Counted from the stretch's first letter, positions 18,458 through 29,720 are shown. The stretch: 64,000 bases of DNA from Sphingobium sp. Z007 (GCF_900013425.1 NZ_FBXK01000005.1:1426001-1490000); one strand, 5' to 3'. Notes: generated by a model from the letters alone, not told the origin. Translations and numbers: made by a program.

Positions 18458-20242
18458 ATGGCCGGCGCGATCAATCCCAACAGTTTTAGCGACTCTCTTG
18501 TTATCCTGGGGGCGGCGGGACTGGTCATCCCCGGTTTCGCGCGGCTGCGCATCAGCCCTGTCATCGGGTTCATCCTGGTCGGCCTGGCGGTCGGTCCGGC
18601 GGGGCTGGGATCGCTGGTCAGCCAATATCCCTGGCTCTATCATGTCACCATATCCAATGGCGAGGCGATCGAGCCGTTCGCCGAGCTAGGCGTCATATTG
18701 CTGCTGTTCTCTATCGGGCTGGAACTGAGTTTCCGCCGATTATGGACGATGCGCGCGCAGGTGTTCGGCGTGGGTGCGACCGAGTTGATCGGCGGCGCGC
18801 TGCTGATCGCGACGGGCCTCTATCTGCTGGGACAGCCCACCGCTGGCGCGATCGGCCTGGGTTTGGCGCTGGCGCTGTCCTCCACGGCGGTCGTGCTGCC
18901 GATGGTCGGCACGCAAAGCGCGGTCGGGCGTGCCGCCTTCTCCATGCTGCTGTTCGAGGATCTGGCCCTGGTGCCGATCATCTTCATGCTGGGCGCGCTG
19001 GCCCCGTCCGTCGCCGCCAGTCCCGACGGGGCGTGGGGCGAAATGGCCACGACGCTGCTGAAGGGCGGCATCACCATCGCCGTCATGCTGGTGCTGGGCC
19101 GGCTCGTCCTGCCGCATATTTTCAGCCAGGCAGCGCGCACGAAAAGTCCCGAAGTATTCCTGGCGGCCAGCCTGCTGGTGGTGATCGTCTCCAGCCTCGC
19201 CACATCGATCGCGGGCCTGTCGCCGATCGTGGGCGCGCTGCTGGCGGGCATATTGATCGCCGAAACCGACTATCATAGCGAAGTCGAGGTGATGACCGCC
19301 CCGTTCAAGGGGCTGGCGCTGGGCGTGTTCCTGATTACCGTGGGCATGAGCCTGGACATCCGCGTCATCCTGGCCAACTGGCCCAGCCTGCTGCTTGCCG
19401 TCATGGGCGTGGTGTTGGCCAAGACGCTGGTGACATCGACGCTGCTCTACCTGTCGGGCGTGCGCAAGGGCGTGGCGCTGGAGGTCGGGGTGCTGATGTC
19501 CAGCCCGTCGGAAACCACGCTGATCGTGCTGTCGACGGCCGCTGCGGCGCAACTGATCCTGCCATCGACAGCCGCCTTCTGGCAGATCGTGACGGCCATT
19601 GGCCTGACCATCACGCCGCTGCTAGCGCGGATCGGCCATGACGTCGCGCGGCGGCTGGAAATGGCGATCGGCGAGGAGCGGATCGAGGCGACCGAGGAGC
19701 ATATCGAGGCGGCGGCTGTGGTCATCGGCTTCGGCCGCGTCGGCCGCATGGTGTGCGACCTGCTCAAGAGCCACAAGCAGCGGTTCGTCGTGGTCGAATC
19801 GGACCCCGATGTCGTCGCGGAGGCAAGGCGGCTGGGCTATCCGATCCTGTTCGGCGACGTGGCGCGGGTGGAAATGCTCGACCGGCTCCGGCTGGGCCAT
19901 GCCCGCGCGCTCATCCTGACGATGGACGATCCGGTGCTGTCGGTGCGCGTCACCAAGCGCGTGCGCGGCTGGGTGCCCGACCTGCCGATCATCGCCCGCG
20001 CGCGCGACACCGATCATGCCGCGCAGCTCTACAAGGCTGGGGCGAGCGACGCGGTGCCCGAAACGCTGGAAAGCTCGCTGCAACTGGCCGAGACGGCGCT
20101 GGTCGACCTGGGCGTCGCGATGGGGCCGGTGATCGCGTCGATCCACCAGATGCGCGAGGATCTGCGCGTTGGGATCAAGGAAGCAGCGCAGATGGAAACC
20201 GCGCCCAAGTTGCGGCGATTGCGGCCCGATGAGGTGGGATGA
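18458..20242 (+). CDS. CPA2-family monovalent cation:proton antiporter with TrkA-N domain
   Basis: The 594-residue inner-membrane protein has about 12 helices in residues 1-390, followed by a cytosolic Rossmann domain (VVIGFGRVGRMVCDLL, near residue 422) that binds nucleotide and gates transport. The layout resembles KefB/KefC/YbaL. Family members exchange K+ or Na+ for H+, sometimes under glutathione adduct control. The ion cannot be read from sequence. LSSTAVVLPM and GRAAFSMLLFEDLALVPI are the conserved crossover segments. A palindromic element lies 20 bases after the stop. Confidence 0.9.
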   Translation: MAGAINPNSFSDSLVILGAAGLVIPGFARLRISPVIGFILVGLAVGPAGLGSLVSQYPWLYHVTISNGEAIEPFAELGVILLLFSIGLELSFRRLWTMRAQVFGVGATELIGGALLIATGLYLLGQPTAGAIGLGLALALSSTAVVLPMVGTQSAVGRAAFSMLLFEDLALVPIIFMLGALAPSVAASPDGAWGEMATTLLKGGITIAVMLVLGRLVLPHIFSQAARTKSPEVFLAASLLVVIVSSLATSIAGLSPIVGALLAGILIAETDYHSEVEVMTAPFKGLALGVFLITVGMSLDIRVILANWPSLLLAVMGVVLAKTLVTSTLLYLSGVRKGVALEVGVLMSSPSETTLIVLSTAAAAQLILPSTAAFWQIVTAIGLTITPLLARIGHDVARRLEMAIGEERIEATEEHIEAAAVVIGFGRVGRMVCDLLKSHKQRFVVVESDPDVVAEARRLGYPILFGDVARVEMLDRLRLGHARALILTMDDPVLSVRVTKRVRGWVPDLPIIARARDTDHAAQLYKAGASDAVPETLESSLQLAETALVDLGVAMGPVIASIHQMREDLRVGIKEAAQMETAPKLRRLRPDEVG

Positions 20243-20261
20243 GGTGAGACCCGATCATGAT

Positions 20262-20326
20262 CCGTTCGCTTCGAGCGAAGTCGAGAAGCCATGCGCAGGT
20301 TTCTCGACTTCGCTCGAAACGAACGG
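20262..20326. repeat. Palindromic element, family A
   Basis: Two 26-base arms (20262-20287 and 20301-20326) form an inverted repeat with one mismatch around a 13-base loop. Arms begin CCGTTCG and contain TCGAGCGAAGTCGAGAA. It lies between convergent genes for the antiporter and the glutaminase and could also act as a bidirectional terminator. Confidence 0.92.
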
Positions 20327-20344
20327 ATATAGATTAACACCGCA

Positions 20345-21289
20345 CTAATCCCCCTCCTGCGGTGGACTGAATACCGACCAGCCGGTGTGGCGCGCCAGGC
20401 GTTCCAACGCCTGGGTGCCAAGGCAGCTATTGCCGCTGTCGTTGAGGCCCGGCGACCAGACCGCGATCGATGCGCGGCCCGGCACGATGGCGAGGATGCC
20501 GCCGCCCACGCCCGACTTGCCGGGGATGCCGACGCGGAAGGCGAAGTCGCCCGACGCGTCATAATGGCCGCAGGTCAGCATCAGCGCGTTGATGCGCCGC
20601 GCGCGGCTGGGCGACACCACCCTGCCCCCGTCCGGGTGCCGGCCGTCGAGCATCAGATATCGGCCCGCGAGCGCTAGCTGGCGACAGCTCATCTCGATCG
20701 CGCATTGGTGGACATAGGTGCCCAGCACCAGATCGACCTGATGGCGGACATTGCCGAAGGCGCGCATATAATTGGCGAGCGCCATGTTACGGAATCCGGT
20801 CGCGGTTTCCGACGCGGCGACATCCTCATTGATGGCAATGCTGTCGTCGCCGCTCAGATAGCGCACGAAACGCAGCATCTCACCGATGGCGACGCGCGGC
20901 TGGTGCCCGCCCAGATTGACGTCGGCCACGACGATCGCGCCGGCATTGATGAAGGGATTTCGCGGGATGCCAGCCTCCCGTTCCAACTGAACGATGGAAT
21001 TGAAGGCATTGCCCGACGGCTCCCGCCCGACACGATCCCAAAGCTGGTCGCCCACCTTGCCGAGCGCGAGGGTGAGGGCGAACACTTTCGACACGGACTG
21101 GATCGAAAAACCGGTGTCCGCGTCGCCGCCGGTGAACAGATCGCCGTCCGCGGTGGCGATGGCTATGGCGAATTGGGCGGGATCGACCTTGGCCAGTTCG
21201 GGAATATAATCGGCGACCTTGCCGCGTTCGGCCGCCTCGCCCATCTGGGCGACGATATCGGCAATGATGGTCGAAAGCGCCAGCTTCAT
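20345..21289 (-). CDS. glsA: Glutaminase
   Basis: The 314-residue serine-dependent enzyme hydrolyses glutamine to glutamate and ammonia. The fold is related to beta-lactamases: the SxxK motif is SVSK (Ser65-Lys68). Other family blocks are [27 protein letters not shown], and [15 protein letters not shown] [12 protein letters not shown]. The length is normal. Unlike some paralogues there is no added STAS or ankyrin domain. Confidence 0.95.
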   Translation of the reverse strand: MKLALSTIIADIVAQMGEAAERGKVADYIPELAKVDPAQFAIAIATADGDLFTGGDADTGFSIQSVSKVFALTLALGKVGDQLWDRVGREPSGNAFNSIVQLEREAGIPRNPFINAGAIVVADVNLGGHQPRVAIGEMLRFVRYLSGDDSIAINEDVAASETATGFRNMALANYMRAFGNVRHQVDLVLGTYVHQCAIEMSCRQLALAGRYLMLDGRHPDGGRVVSPSRARRINALMLTCGHYDASGDFAFRVGIPGKSGVGGGILAIVPGRASIAVWSPGLNDSGNSCLGTQALERLARHTGWSVFSPPQEGD

Positions 21290-21352
21290 GCGTATCCCCA
21301 GTCCAGCCGCAGCGCCTGCGGACGTTGCGCGCCGGTCAGCCCTTGGCGATCG

Positions 21353-22243
21353 TCATTCGATCCAGATATCATCATTGCTGACATAGAGAATATTCTTGCC
21401 GCAAAAATTGATCGGTCGCGTGGTGCGCCCTCCGCCAGCGAAGGTGACGCGAACGATGTGCGTACAGGTGGTGCCGGTGGAAAAATTCATCTTGCGGAAC
21501 AGATTGGCGGCGAGCGGACCGCTGGTGCGGAACCAGTTGGCGCTGGGCGTGCCCGATGCGCCCATCATGGCGAATTCGACGATCGATTCGCTGCTGGCGT
21601 TGAACAGGCGGAAGGCGAGGTCAGCCTTAACCGCAGCGCTGCGCGCCGCGTCCCGACTCCCTGCACGCGCGGCGGCGGCGCGCGCGGCGTCGCGGGCATC
21701 GCCGCCGGCAGGAGCGGCGCTGCCGGCCATCCGCGACGGCGCAGCGCGAGGTGCGCGGGCCATGGACTGGCCGGTATAGGGCGTGCAACTGCCGGAGAAA
21801 TTCGCCAGCGATCCGGTGATGCGCAGCGTCCCGGTTTCGCGGTTGAGCGACATGACCGGGCTGAACAACCACCCGAAATAGACTTTGCCCGCGATCGTCG
21901 ACGGCGTCACTTCCAGCTTCTTGATTTCGTGCCAGCCGCGCTGGTCATCGTCACCCAGCATCGCGTCGGGGATCAGCGCTTCGCCGCTGTTGCCCGCGAC
22001 TTTGATCCGAATGGCGTCGTCAAATGGCACGCGACGGCTGTTGGACTGATTCTTCATCGTGCCGTCCGACTGTCGCACCTGGACTTGGGTGGTGACGAAG
22101 CGATCGCCCCGCCCGCGACAGAACAGATCGACGGTCGATGCAGACGGTGCGGCTTGCAGCCCGATCGCGGCGACGACCGATGCACTCAAGATTATGGCTA
22201 CCACAGTAATTCCCCCCCAGACACAAACCCAGGCAGGGTTCAT
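21353..22243 (-). CDS. Exported protein of unknown function
   Basis: The 296-residue protein starts with a hydrophobic signal or anchor (VWGGITVVAIILSASVVAA). Two parts look folded: residues about 35-150, rich in beta strand, and 220-296, ending in FCGKNILYVSNDDIWIE. Between them is a low-complexity Ala/Arg stretch of about 45 residues. Cysteines occur in pairs typical of exported proteins. I do not recognise the family. It lies upstream of the glutaminase gene on the same strand with a 63-base gap. Confidence 0.7.
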   Translation of the reverse strand: MNPAWVCVWGGITVVAIILSASVVAAIGLQAAPSASTVDLFCRGRGDRFVTTQVQVRQSDGTMKNQSNSRRVPFDDAIRIKVAGNSGEALIPDAMLGDDDQRGWHEIKKLEVTPSTIAGKVYFGWLFSPVMSLNRETGTLRITGSLANFSGSCTPYTGQSMARAPRAAPSRMAGSAAPAGGDARDAARAAAARAGSRDAARSAAVKADLAFRLFNASSESIVEFAMMGASGTPSANWFRTSGPLAANLFRKMNFSTGTTCTHIVRVTFAGGGRTTRPINFCGKNILYVSNDDIWIE

Positions 22244-22388
22244 GCAAGGTCAGGACAATGGCAGAAAAAAGCGGACCGGCAAACAACGCAACGAGATGAG
22301 GCCATGATATTCGGCGGCCTCACCCGTTATTTGATATGCGATGCCATTTGAAGCGACGAGCGAGGATAAAGTCGTCACCCGTCCCGAA

Positions 22389-25043
22389 TCAGGCCGGCAC
22401 TTTGGCGAGCGCTACCTTGACCGCGTCGATCGCCGCCGCCGCCTTGTCGCCATCCGGGCCGCCGCCCTGTGCCATATCGGGACGGCCGCCACCGCCTTTA
22501 CCGCCGAGCGCTTCGACACCCACGCGGACCAGATCGACGGCACTGATGCTGGCGCTCAGATCGTCGGTCACGCCGACCGCAATGGTGGCGCGGCCATCGA
22601 CCACGGCGACGATCGCGGAAACGCCGCTGCCCAGCGTCTTCTTATTGCCATCTACGATGCCGCGCAGTTCCTTGGGGTCCAGGCCGTCGATGACCTGGCC
22701 GAGGAAACTGACAGCGCCGACCTGTTCGGGGCCGGCAGCTTGGGCGGAACCGCCGCCGCCCAACGCTAGCGCTTTCTTCGCTTCGGCCAGTTCTCGCTCC
22801 AGCTTGCGGCTCTGTTCGACCAGCGCGGCGATGCGGGCGGGCACCTCATCCGGCGAGGTCTTCAGCGCATTAGCGGTCTGGCGCAACTTGTCGTCGCGAT
22901 CGACCAGCCAAAGGCGGGCAGCTTCGCCGGTCAGCGCCTCGATCCGGCGGATGCCGCTGGAGACGGCGCTTTCCGATATGATCTTGAACAAGGCGATGTC
23001 GCCGGTCGCGCGGACATGGGTGCCGCCGCACAGTTCGACTGAATAATGATGCTCGTCGCCCTTCCCCATGGAGAGGACACGGACTTCATCGCCATATTTT
23101 TCGCCGAACAGCGCCATTGCGCCCGCGCCGATCGCGTCGTCTGGCGTCATGAGGCGGGTCGTGACCTCGTCATTATGACGGATCTGGGCGTTCACATCCG
23201 CCTCGACCTTGGCGATCTGCGCATGGGTCAGGGCTTCGGGATGGGAGAAATCGAAGCGAAGGCGCTCGGCCGCAACCATGCTGCCCTTTTGCGTGACATG
23301 ACCGCCCAGCTCCTTGCGCAGCGCAGCGTGGAGCAGATGGGTGGCGCTGTGATTGGCGCGGATACGGTCGCGGCGTTCGACGTCGACCGTCAGCTGGACG
23401 GTGTCGCCGACCTTGACGCTGCCTGCGCTGATCGTCGCCTGATGCGCGTGAAGGCGGCCCAGCGGCTTGGACGTGTCCGCTACGTCGGCGACGAGGCCGC
23501 CCAGCGAAGTGATCTTGCCTGCGTCGCCATTCTGGCCGCCGCTTTCGCCGTAGAAAGGCGTCTGGTTGGTGATGATCGCGACCGTATCGCCGACTGTGGC
23601 GCTATCGACGCGCACGCCGTCCTTGACGATGGCCTGCACTTCGCCTTCGCCCTGCGTGCCGCTGTAGCCGGTGAATTCGGACGTGCCGAAGGTTTCAGCA
23701 ATGTCGTACCAGATTTCGTCCGACGCCTTTTCGCCCGACCCCTTCCAGGCGGCGCGGGCGGCGGCTTTCTGCTCCGCCATGGCGGCGTCGAAACCGGCGC
23801 GGTCGACCAACAGACCCTGGGTGCGCAGCGCGTCCTCGGTCAGGTCATAGGGGAAGCCGAACGTGTCGTAGAGTTTGAACGCGGTTTCGCCGGGCAGGGT
23901 CGCGCCTTCGCCAAGATCGGCGGTGGCTTCGTCCAGCAGGCGCAGGCCGTTTTCCAGTGTCTTGCGGAACCGGGTTTCCTCGCGCAGCAGCGTTTCCTCG
24001 ATCAGCGGCTGGGCGCGGACCAGTTCGGGGAAGGCGCCGCCCATTTCCGAGACGAGCGACGAAACCAGACGATACATTAGCGGGTCTTTCGCGCCGATGA
24101 TGTGCGCATGGCGCATGGCGCGGCGCATGATGCGGCGCAGGACATAGCCGCGGCCTTCGTTGGCGGGCAGCACGCCATCCGCGATCAGGAAGCTGGTCGA
24201 GCGGAGGTGATCGGCGATGACGCGGTGGCTGGCCTGATGCTCGCCGTCGGTCGCGGTGCGAGTGATCGCGCCGGATTCCGCGATCAGCGCCTTGAACGTG
24301 TCGGTGTCATAATTGTTATGCACGCCCTGCATAACGGCGGCGATCCGCTCCAGACCCATGCCGGTGTCGATCGACGGCTTGGGCAGTTCCGACACGATCT
24401 CGTTGGCTTCCTGCTCATATTGCATGAAGACGAGGTTCCAGATTTCGACGAAGCGGTCGCCGTCCTCCTCCGGGCTGCCGGGCGGGCCGCCCCAGATATG
24501 GTCGCCATGATCGTAGAAGATTTCCGAACAGGGACCGCAGGGACCGCTATCGCCCATCGCCCAGAAATTATCCTTGGTCGGGATGCGGATGATGCGATGA
24601 TCGGGCAGGCCGGCGATCTTCTTCCACAGGTCGAACGCCTCGTCATCCGTGTGATAGACGGTGGCGGTCAGCTTGTCGGCGGGCAGGCCCCATTCCTTGG
24701 TCAGCAGGGTCCAGGCATGGGTGATCGCCTGCTCCTTGAAATAGTCGCCGAAGCTGAAATTGCCCAGCATTTCAAAGAAGGTATGGTGGCGCGCGGTATA
24801 GCCGACATTGTCGAGATCGTTATGCTTGCCGCCCGCGCGGACCGACTTCTGGCTCGACGTCGCGGTCTTGTAGGCGCGCGTTTCAAGCCCTGTGAAAACA
24901 TTCTTGAACGGCACCATGCCCGCATTGACGAACATCAGCGTCGGGTCGTTATGCGGCACCAGAGGCGCGGACGGGACGATGGTGTGGCCGTTGGCCCCGA
25001 AATAGTCGAGGAAGGAGCGGCGAATGTCGTTGGTCGAGGTCAT
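22389..25043 (-). CDS. alaS: Alanyl-tRNA synthetase
   Basis: The 884-residue class II synthetase charges tRNA-Ala and edits mischarged Ser and Gly. The aminoacylation domain starts [15 protein letters not shown] and contains [18 protein letters not shown]. The editing domain has the zinc ligands NHSATHLLH and CGGTH. The C-terminal C-Ala domain ends after a Gly-rich [16 protein letters not shown] segment. The length is normal. The window also carries two copies of tRNA-Ala(GGC). Confidence 0.98.
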   Translation of the reverse strand: MTSTNDIRRSFLDYFGANGHTIVPSAPLVPHNDPTLMFVNAGMVPFKNVFTGLETRAYKTATSSQKSVRAGGKHNDLDNVGYTARHHTFFEMLGNFSFGDYFKEQAITHAWTLLTKEWGLPADKLTATVYHTDDEAFDLWKKIAGLPDHRIIRIPTKDNFWAMGDSGPCGPCSEIFYDHGDHIWGGPPGSPEEDGDRFVEIWNLVFMQYEQEANEIVSELPKPSIDTGMGLERIAAVMQGVHNNYDTDTFKALIAESGAITRTATDGEHQASHRVIADHLRSTSFLIADGVLPANEGRGYVLRRIMRRAMRHAHIIGAKDPLMYRLVSSLVSEMGGAFPELVRAQPLIEETLLREETRFRKTLENGLRLLDEATADLGEGATLPGETAFKLYDTFGFPYDLTEDALRTQGLLVDRAGFDAAMAEQKAAARAAWKGSGEKASDEIWYDIAETFGTSEFTGYSGTQGEGEVQAIVKDGVRVDSATVGDTVAIITNQTPFYGESGGQNGDAGKITSLGGLVADVADTSKPLGRLHAHQATISAGSVKVGDTVQLTVDVERRDRIRANHSATHLLHAALRKELGGHVTQKGSMVAAERLRFDFSHPEALTHAQIAKVEADVNAQIRHNDEVTTRLMTPDDAIGAGAMALFGEKYGDEVRVLSMGKGDEHHYSVELCGGTHVRATGDIALFKIISESAVSSGIRRIEALTGEAARLWLVDRDDKLRQTANALKTSPDEVPARIAALVEQSRKLERELAEAKKALALGGGGSAQAAGPEQVGAVSFLGQVIDGLDPKELRGIVDGNKKTLGSGVSAIVAVVDGRATIAVGVTDDLSASISAVDLVRVGVEALGGKGGGGRPDMAQGGGPDGDKAAAAIDAVKVALAKVPA

Positions 25044-25155
25044 GGGGGCGATTTAGTGGGAAGCGGCCCGCCGCACAAGCGGGGGATTTGGTCGTGGGCG
25101 ATTGGGAATGGGGATCAATTTGGTGTGATGCCTCAAACAGCCATCGAGGCTGCAT

Positions 25156-25434
25156 TTACTCATCCGCGTCACCTGTGCGTATTCGTCTGACTTGGCGCTT
25201 GGCTCCCAGATAAACCCTCCAGCCCCAAATCGCGAAAAGCGAGAAGGTCAAGAAAGCAATGACCACTACCTCAGCGGTAGAAGGAGGATTGCCTTGGCCG
25301 TGAAAAATTAGGCCAGCGATCGCTGCGAGTCCGAGAGGGATGATCGGCACCAGGCTGGATAGCCCGTTCATGCGAGGCCAAGCATCGCCGAGGTCCGTGT
25401 CGATCCAGTCTATATAACGCCGCCAAAGACTCAT
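25156..25434 (-). CDS. Small integral membrane protein, unknown
   Basis: The 92-residue protein has two predicted transmembrane helices (LVPIIPLGLAAIAGLIFHG and AEVVVIAFLTFSLFAIWGW) and a basic C-terminus KRQVRRIRTG. Base composition is less GC-rich than the neighbours. I used the ATG at 25434 (MSLWRRY); the alternative at 25455 directly touches the palindromic element and would add seven residues. No homologue recognised. Confidence 0.55.
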   Translation of the reverse strand: MSLWRRYIDWIDTDLGDAWPRMNGLSSLVPIIPLGLAAIAGLIFHGQGNPPSTAEVVVIAFLTFSLFAIWGWRVYLGAKRQVRRIRTGDADE

Positions 25435-25455
25435 TGTGCAGATTAGTCCCGCCAT

Positions 25456-25531
25456 CCGTTCGCCCTGAGCTTGTCGAAGGGCCGCAGTTCTTGAACTAGA
25501 AAAGAGGCTTCGACAGGCTCAGCCCGAACGG
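25456..25531. repeat. Palindromic element, family A (variant)
   Basis: The left arm (CCGTTCGCCCTGAGCTTGTC...) and the right arm (ending GACAGGCTCAGCCCGAACGG) form an imperfect inverted repeat separated by about 28 bases. It lies between two genes of the same strand. Confidence 0.88.
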
Positions 25532-25547
25532 AAAAGAGTTAATTCCT

Positions 25548-26807
25548 TTACCCCATTGGCTCTTCAATCGAGACCGGGGGCTTCGAGAACCACGCCGGTC
25601 CCTGCGCGGTCATATGGAAGCAGTCTTCCATCCGCACGCCCATGACGCCGGGCAGATACAGCCCCGGCTCATTCGAAAAGCACATGCCGACGTCCAGTTT
25701 CGTGGTTTCGCCATGGACCAAGTTGACCGGCTCATGCCCTTCCATGCCGATGCCGTGGCCGGTGCGGTGGGACAAGCCGGGGAGCGCGTAGCCGGGACCG
25801 TAGCCCTGTGCCTCATACCAGCCGCGCACCGCGTCATCGACCGATCCGGCCGGCACGCCGAGCTTCGCCGCCGCGAAAGCGATCGTCTGGCCGTGGGATA
25901 CATCGTTCCAGACCTTGCGCTGCTGCGCGGTGGGGGTGGCGCCATGGACCCAAGTACGGCTGATGTCGGACTGATAATCCTCGACCGTGCAGCCGCAGTC
26001 CATCAGCACGACCTCCCCCGTGCGCACCGCCTGCGGCTTGCCCGAACCGTGGGGATAGGCGGCCGCTTCGCCGAGCAGGACGAGGTTGAATTCCACCTGC
26101 CCGCCCAGTTGCTTCGTCGCGGCGCTCATCAGCGCGCCGATGTCGGCGGGGGCCATGCCGGCCTTTACTTGCGGGTAGGTCCAGCGATAAGCGGCCATGG
26201 TGATGTCGGCGGCGGTCTGCATCAGGGCGATTTCGGCGGCGGTCTTGCGCATGCGGATGGCGCGGGTGACGGGGTCTTTTACCAATGTCGCGGCGGGCAG
26301 CGCAGCTTTCAGGCCATCGACGGCGAAATAGCGCACCGTTTCCTCGATGCCGATGCGGCCCTTCGCCAGACCCTTGGCGGTCAGGAAGTCGGCGATCGGG
26401 GCATAGGGGCTTTCATGTTCCTGCCAGACGCGCACCTCTGCCGGGATGGCGAGCGATTCGTCGATCGAGGGTTTTTCGAAAAAGGGGCAGACGACCAGCG
26501 GCGGGCCGCTAGCCGGGATGACCAGCGCGGTCAGCCGTTCGCTGCGGTGCCAGCGGACGCCGCTGTAATAGATCAGGCTGGCGCCCGGCTCGATCAGCAG
26601 CGCATCGATCCCCTGCGCCTGCATCGCCTTTTGCGCGCGGGCCAGGCGATCGGCGCGTTCGGCCTTGCCGATAGGGGTGACGGTGATGGTGAGGGATTTT
26701 AGCGCTTCGGCGGCCTTTTCCTGCGCGAAGAGGCGCGGACTTATGGCGGCGGTGGCGAAGGTCGCGGCAGCGTAGCGCAGCAGGGTGCGGCGGTCAGGCG
26801 TAGGCAT
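25548..26807 (-). CDS. Exported M24-family metallopeptidase (Xaa-Pro aminopeptidase-like)
   Basis: The 419-residue protein has a twin-arginine-like signal (RRTLLRYAAATFA, cleavage near RLFAQ), so it probably folds before export. An N-terminal creatinase-like domain spans about residues 35-190, followed by the pita-bread catalytic domain. The metal ligands are all visible: two Asp in LMDCGCTVEDYQSDISR, His in GHGIGMEGHE, Glu in FSNEPGLYL, and Glu in VRMEDCF. It likely removes N-terminal residues before proline; prolidase activity is possible. The start overlaps the GST stop by 14 bases, so the pair is an operon. Confidence 0.9.
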   Translation of the reverse strand: MPTPDRRTLLRYAAATFATAAISPRLFAQEKAAEALKSLTITVTPIGKAERADRLARAQKAMQAQGIDALLIEPGASLIYYSGVRWHRSERLTALVIPASGPPLVVCPFFEKPSIDESLAIPAEVRVWQEHESPYAPIADFLTAKGLAKGRIGIEETVRYFAVDGLKAALPAATLVKDPVTRAIRMRKTAAEIALMQTAADITMAAYRWTYPQVKAGMAPADIGALMSAATKQLGGQVEFNLVLLGEAAAYPHGSGKPQAVRTGEVVLMDCGCTVEDYQSDISRTWVHGATPTAQQRKVWNDVSHGQTIAFAAAKLGVPAGSVDDAVRGWYEAQGYGPGYALPGLSHRTGHGIGMEGHEPVNLVHGETTKLDVGMCFSNEPGLYLPGVMGVRMEDCFHMTAQGPAWFSKPPVSIEEPMG

Positions 26808-27420
26808 ATTTACCGCCGCTCTTGAGGGCGGCCTGATAGGCGGGGCGCGCGTGCATTTCGGTCAGCCAGCGAATGATATTGGGGCGCGATTCGTTCAGGC
26901 CGCCACGCGCGCGGGAGGCCTCCAGCGGGAAACTCATCATCATGTCGGCGGCGGTGAAAGCATCGCCCGCGAAATAGGGGCGGCTCGCCAGTTCCGTTTC
27001 CAGCCAGTCGAGATGGTCGTCCAGCATCCTCTGCACCGTCGGGCGCGCGGGGCGGCCGAGCAGGCCGAGCTTGCCGATGATGAGCAGCGCCAGCAGCGGC
27101 GGCATCATGGAGCCTTCGGCATAGTGTAGATATTGGCGATAGCGGATCGCGCCTTCCGCATCGGCGGGCGGGCCGAAACGCCCACCGGCGCGGGTGACCA
27201 GATAGTCCATGATCGCGCCGGTTTCGATCAGGCGGTGGCCGTCCACTTCCACCACAGGGGAGCGACCCAGGGGATGCATGGCGCGCAGTTCGGATGGCGC
27301 GCGCATGGTCTTGCGGTCGCGTTCGTAGCGGCGGACTTCATAAGGTTCGCCCAGCTCTTCCAGCAGCCAGAGGATGCGCTGCGAACGGCTGTTGTTCAGA
27401 TGATGGACGAGGATTGTCAT
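26794..27420 (-). CDS. Glutathione S-transferase family protein
   Basis: The 208-residue protein has an N-terminal thioredoxin fold (residues 1-80, VHHLNNSRSQRILWLLEELG; SR at the position of the glutathione-activating residue, and LIETGAIMDYL for glutathione binding). The all-helical C-terminal domain contains FAGDAFTAADMMMSFPLE. The substrate is unknown. GGAG precedes the ATG at 27420. It is co-transcribed with the M24 peptidase. Confidence 0.9.
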   Translation of the reverse strand: MTILVHHLNNSRSQRILWLLEELGEPYEVRRYERDRKTMRAPSELRAMHPLGRSPVVEVDGHRLIETGAIMDYLVTRAGGRFGPPADAEGAIRYRQYLHYAEGSMMPPLLALLIIGKLGLLGRPARPTVQRMLDDHLDWLETELASRPYFAGDAFTAADMMMSFPLEASRARGGLNESRPNIIRWLTEMHARPAYQAALKSGGKYAYA

Positions 27421-27504
27421 GATGGCTCCCATGCTGCCCGCCGGGGAGGGCGTAACGCAGCATGGGTGGATTGCCAAGGCAGCCATATACCCAAAAGCCC
27501 ATAG

Positions 27505-27578
27505 CCGTTCGTTTCGAGCGTAGTCGAGAAACGAGAAGTGCGTCCTAGACACTTCTCGACTTCGCTCGACGCGAACGG
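27505..27578. repeat. Palindromic element, family A
   Basis: The inverted repeat has arms starting CCGTTCGTTTCGAGCG and ending CTCGACGCGAACGG. It lies between the end of the malate synthase gene and the upstream region of the GST gene. The right arm ends seven bases from the malate synthase stop, so it may shape the mRNA 3' end. Confidence 0.9.
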
Positions 27579-27585
27579 AGGTGGT

Positions 27586-29697
27586 TTATGCGTCCTCCAG
27601 CGCTTCCGCCTTCTGTTCCGCGCGGAAAGCGTGGAGCAGCGGTTCGGTATAGCCGTTGGGCTGATCGACGCCTTCGAACACCAAGGCGCGAGCAGCTTGA
27701 TAGGCCAGGCTCTCCGCTTCCCGGCCGGCCATCGGCTGATAGAGGGGATCGCCCGCATTCTGGGCATCGACCTTGGCAGCCATGCGTTGGAGAGCGGCGT
27801 CGACCTGCTCCGCCGTGCAGATGCCGTGGAGCAGCCAGTTGGCCATATGCTGCGAGGAAATGCGCAGCGTCGCGCGATCCTCCATCAGGCCAATGTCATG
27901 GATGTCGGGCACCTTGGAACAGCCTATTCCCTGGTCGATCCAGCGGACGACATAGCCAAGGATGCCCTGCGCATTATTGTCCAGTTCCTGCGCGATTTCC
28001 GCTTCCGAGAAATTGCGGCCGATCGCGACCGGGATGGTCAGCAACTTGTCGAGCGGCGCGATACCTTCAGCCTTGCGCGCCTCCTGTCGCGCGAAAACGT
28101 CGATGCGGTGATAATGGGTCGCGTGCAAGGTCGCGGCTGTGGGGGATGGCACCCAAGCGGTGTTGGCGCCACTGCTGGGATGACCGCCCTTCTGCGCCAG
28201 CATGTCGGCCATCCGATCGGGCGCGGCCCACATGCCCTTGCCGATCTGCGCCCGGCCCGACAGGCCACAGGCCAGGCCGATCTGGACGTTGCGATCCTCA
28301 TAGGCGGCGATCCAGTTGCTGGTCTTCATCTCGCCCTTGGGGATCATCGGACCAGCCTGCATCGAGGTATGCATCTCGTCGCCGGTGCGGTCGAGGAAGC
28401 CGGTGTTGATGAAGACGATGCGGTCGCGGACGGCATGGATGCAGGCGGCGAGGTTCGCCGACGTGCGGCGCTCCTCGTCCATGACGCCGACCTTGATCGT
28501 ATGGCGGGCGAGGCCCAGCATATCCTCGATCGCGTCGAACAGGCGGTTGGTGAAGGCGGCTTCGTCCGGCCCGTGCATCTTGGGCTTGACGATATAGACG
28601 CTGCCCGCGCGGCTGTTGCCGCCTTCGCGCTTCAGATCGTGAATCGCGATCAGGCTGGTGACGATGCCGTCGAGTATGCCTTCGGGCGCCTCGTCGCCTT
28701 GCGCCAGGCGGATGGCCGGGTTGGTCATCAGATGGCCGACATTGCGGACGAACAGCAGGCTGCGGCCCGGCAAGGTGAAGCTGCCGCCGTCGGGCGCGGT
28801 ATAGGCGCGGTCAGGATTGAGGGCGCGGGTCATCATCGCGCCGCCCTTTTCGAATGTTTCGGTCAGGTCGCCGCGCATGAGGCCGAGCCAGTTGGCATAG
28901 GCCGCGACCTTGTCCTGCGCATCAACGGCGGCGACGGAGTCTTCCAGGTCACAGATCGCGGTCAACGCGGATTCAAGGATGACGTCGGCTATGCCCGCCG
29001 GGTCGGTCGCGCCGATCGGATGCGTCTTGTCGAAAACGACTTCGATATGCAGGCCATTGTGGCGGAACAGACGGCCCTTCTCACTGAGGCCGATATATTG
29101 GGTCGGATCGCGCAGGACGATGGCGTCGCTGGACAGGTCGGCCCAGCGTTCGTCCGCCAGCGGGATCGCGTCGTCCAGAAACGCCTTGGCCCAAGCGATG
29201 ACCTGCGCGCCGCGGGTTTCGTCATAGCCTTTGCCGGAGGCCGCGCCGGGAATGGCGTCGGTGCCATAAAGCGCGTCATACAGGCTGCCCCAGCGCGCAT
29301 TGGCGGCGTTGAGCAGGAAGCGGGCGTTGAGGATTGGGACGACCAGCTGCGGTCCGGCCATACGCGCGACTTCGTCATCGACATTTTCGCTGCCGATGGC
29401 GAAAGGCGCGGGCTCGGGAACCAGATAACCGATCTCGCGCAGGAACGCCTGATAGACGGCGGCGTCATGCGGCTGACCGCGGCGCTGTTCGTGCCAGCTG
29501 TCGATCTGCGCCTGGAGTGTGTCACGCTTGCGCAGGAGGGCGGCGTTTTCGGGGGCGAAACGGGCGAAGATGGCGGCGGCGCCCGCCCAGAAGACGTCGG
29601 GTGCGATGCCGGTGCCGGGCAGCGCACGGGTGTCGATGAAATCGGCCAGTTCTTGCGCGACCTGCAGGCCGGCCTTGTCGATCATACGGTCGGTCAT
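27586..29697 (-). CDS. glcB: Malate synthase G
   Basis: The 703-residue monomeric enzyme condenses glyoxylate with acetyl-CoA to malate (glyoxylate shunt). Signatures include [41 protein letters not shown] and [15 protein letters not shown]. The length matches the G isoform and not the shorter A form. I used ATG 29697 ([10 protein letters not shown]). It is divergent from a LysR regulator with a 132-base spacer that holds a palindrome, and the LysR gene is followed by the malic enzyme gene, so the three genes concern malate. Confidence 0.95.
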   Translation of the reverse strand: MTDRMIDKAGLQVAQELADFIDTRALPGTGIAPDVFWAGAAAIFARFAPENAALLRKRDTLQAQIDSWHEQRRGQPHDAAVYQAFLREIGYLVPEPAPFAIGSENVDDEVARMAGPQLVVPILNARFLLNAANARWGSLYDALYGTDAIPGAASGKGYDETRGAQVIAWAKAFLDDAIPLADERWADLSSDAIVLRDPTQYIGLSEKGRLFRHNGLHIEVVFDKTHPIGATDPAGIADVILESALTAICDLEDSVAAVDAQDKVAAYANWLGLMRGDLTETFEKGGAMMTRALNPDRAYTAPDGGSFTLPGRSLLFVRNVGHLMTNPAIRLAQGDEAPEGILDGIVTSLIAIHDLKREGGNSRAGSVYIVKPKMHGPDEAAFTNRLFDAIEDMLGLARHTIKVGVMDEERRTSANLAACIHAVRDRIVFINTGFLDRTGDEMHTSMQAGPMIPKGEMKTSNWIAAYEDRNVQIGLACGLSGRAQIGKGMWAAPDRMADMLAQKGGHPSSGANTAWVPSPTAATLHATHYHRIDVFARQEARKAEGIAPLDKLLTIPVAIGRNFSEAEIAQELDNNAQGILGYVVRWIDQGIGCSKVPDIHDIGLMEDRATLRISSQHMANWLLHGICTAEQVDAALQRMAAKVDAQNAGDPLYQPMAGREAESLAYQAARALVFEGVDQPNGYTEPLLHAFRAEQKAEALEDA

Positions 29698-29720
29698 ATG
29701 CCATTCCCTCAACCTGTTCC

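Noticed and set aside
20705..22351. 548-residue open frame antisense to the glutaminase and the exported protein
   Set aside because: It spans two well-supported genes on the opposite strand and has composition typical of a GC shadow.
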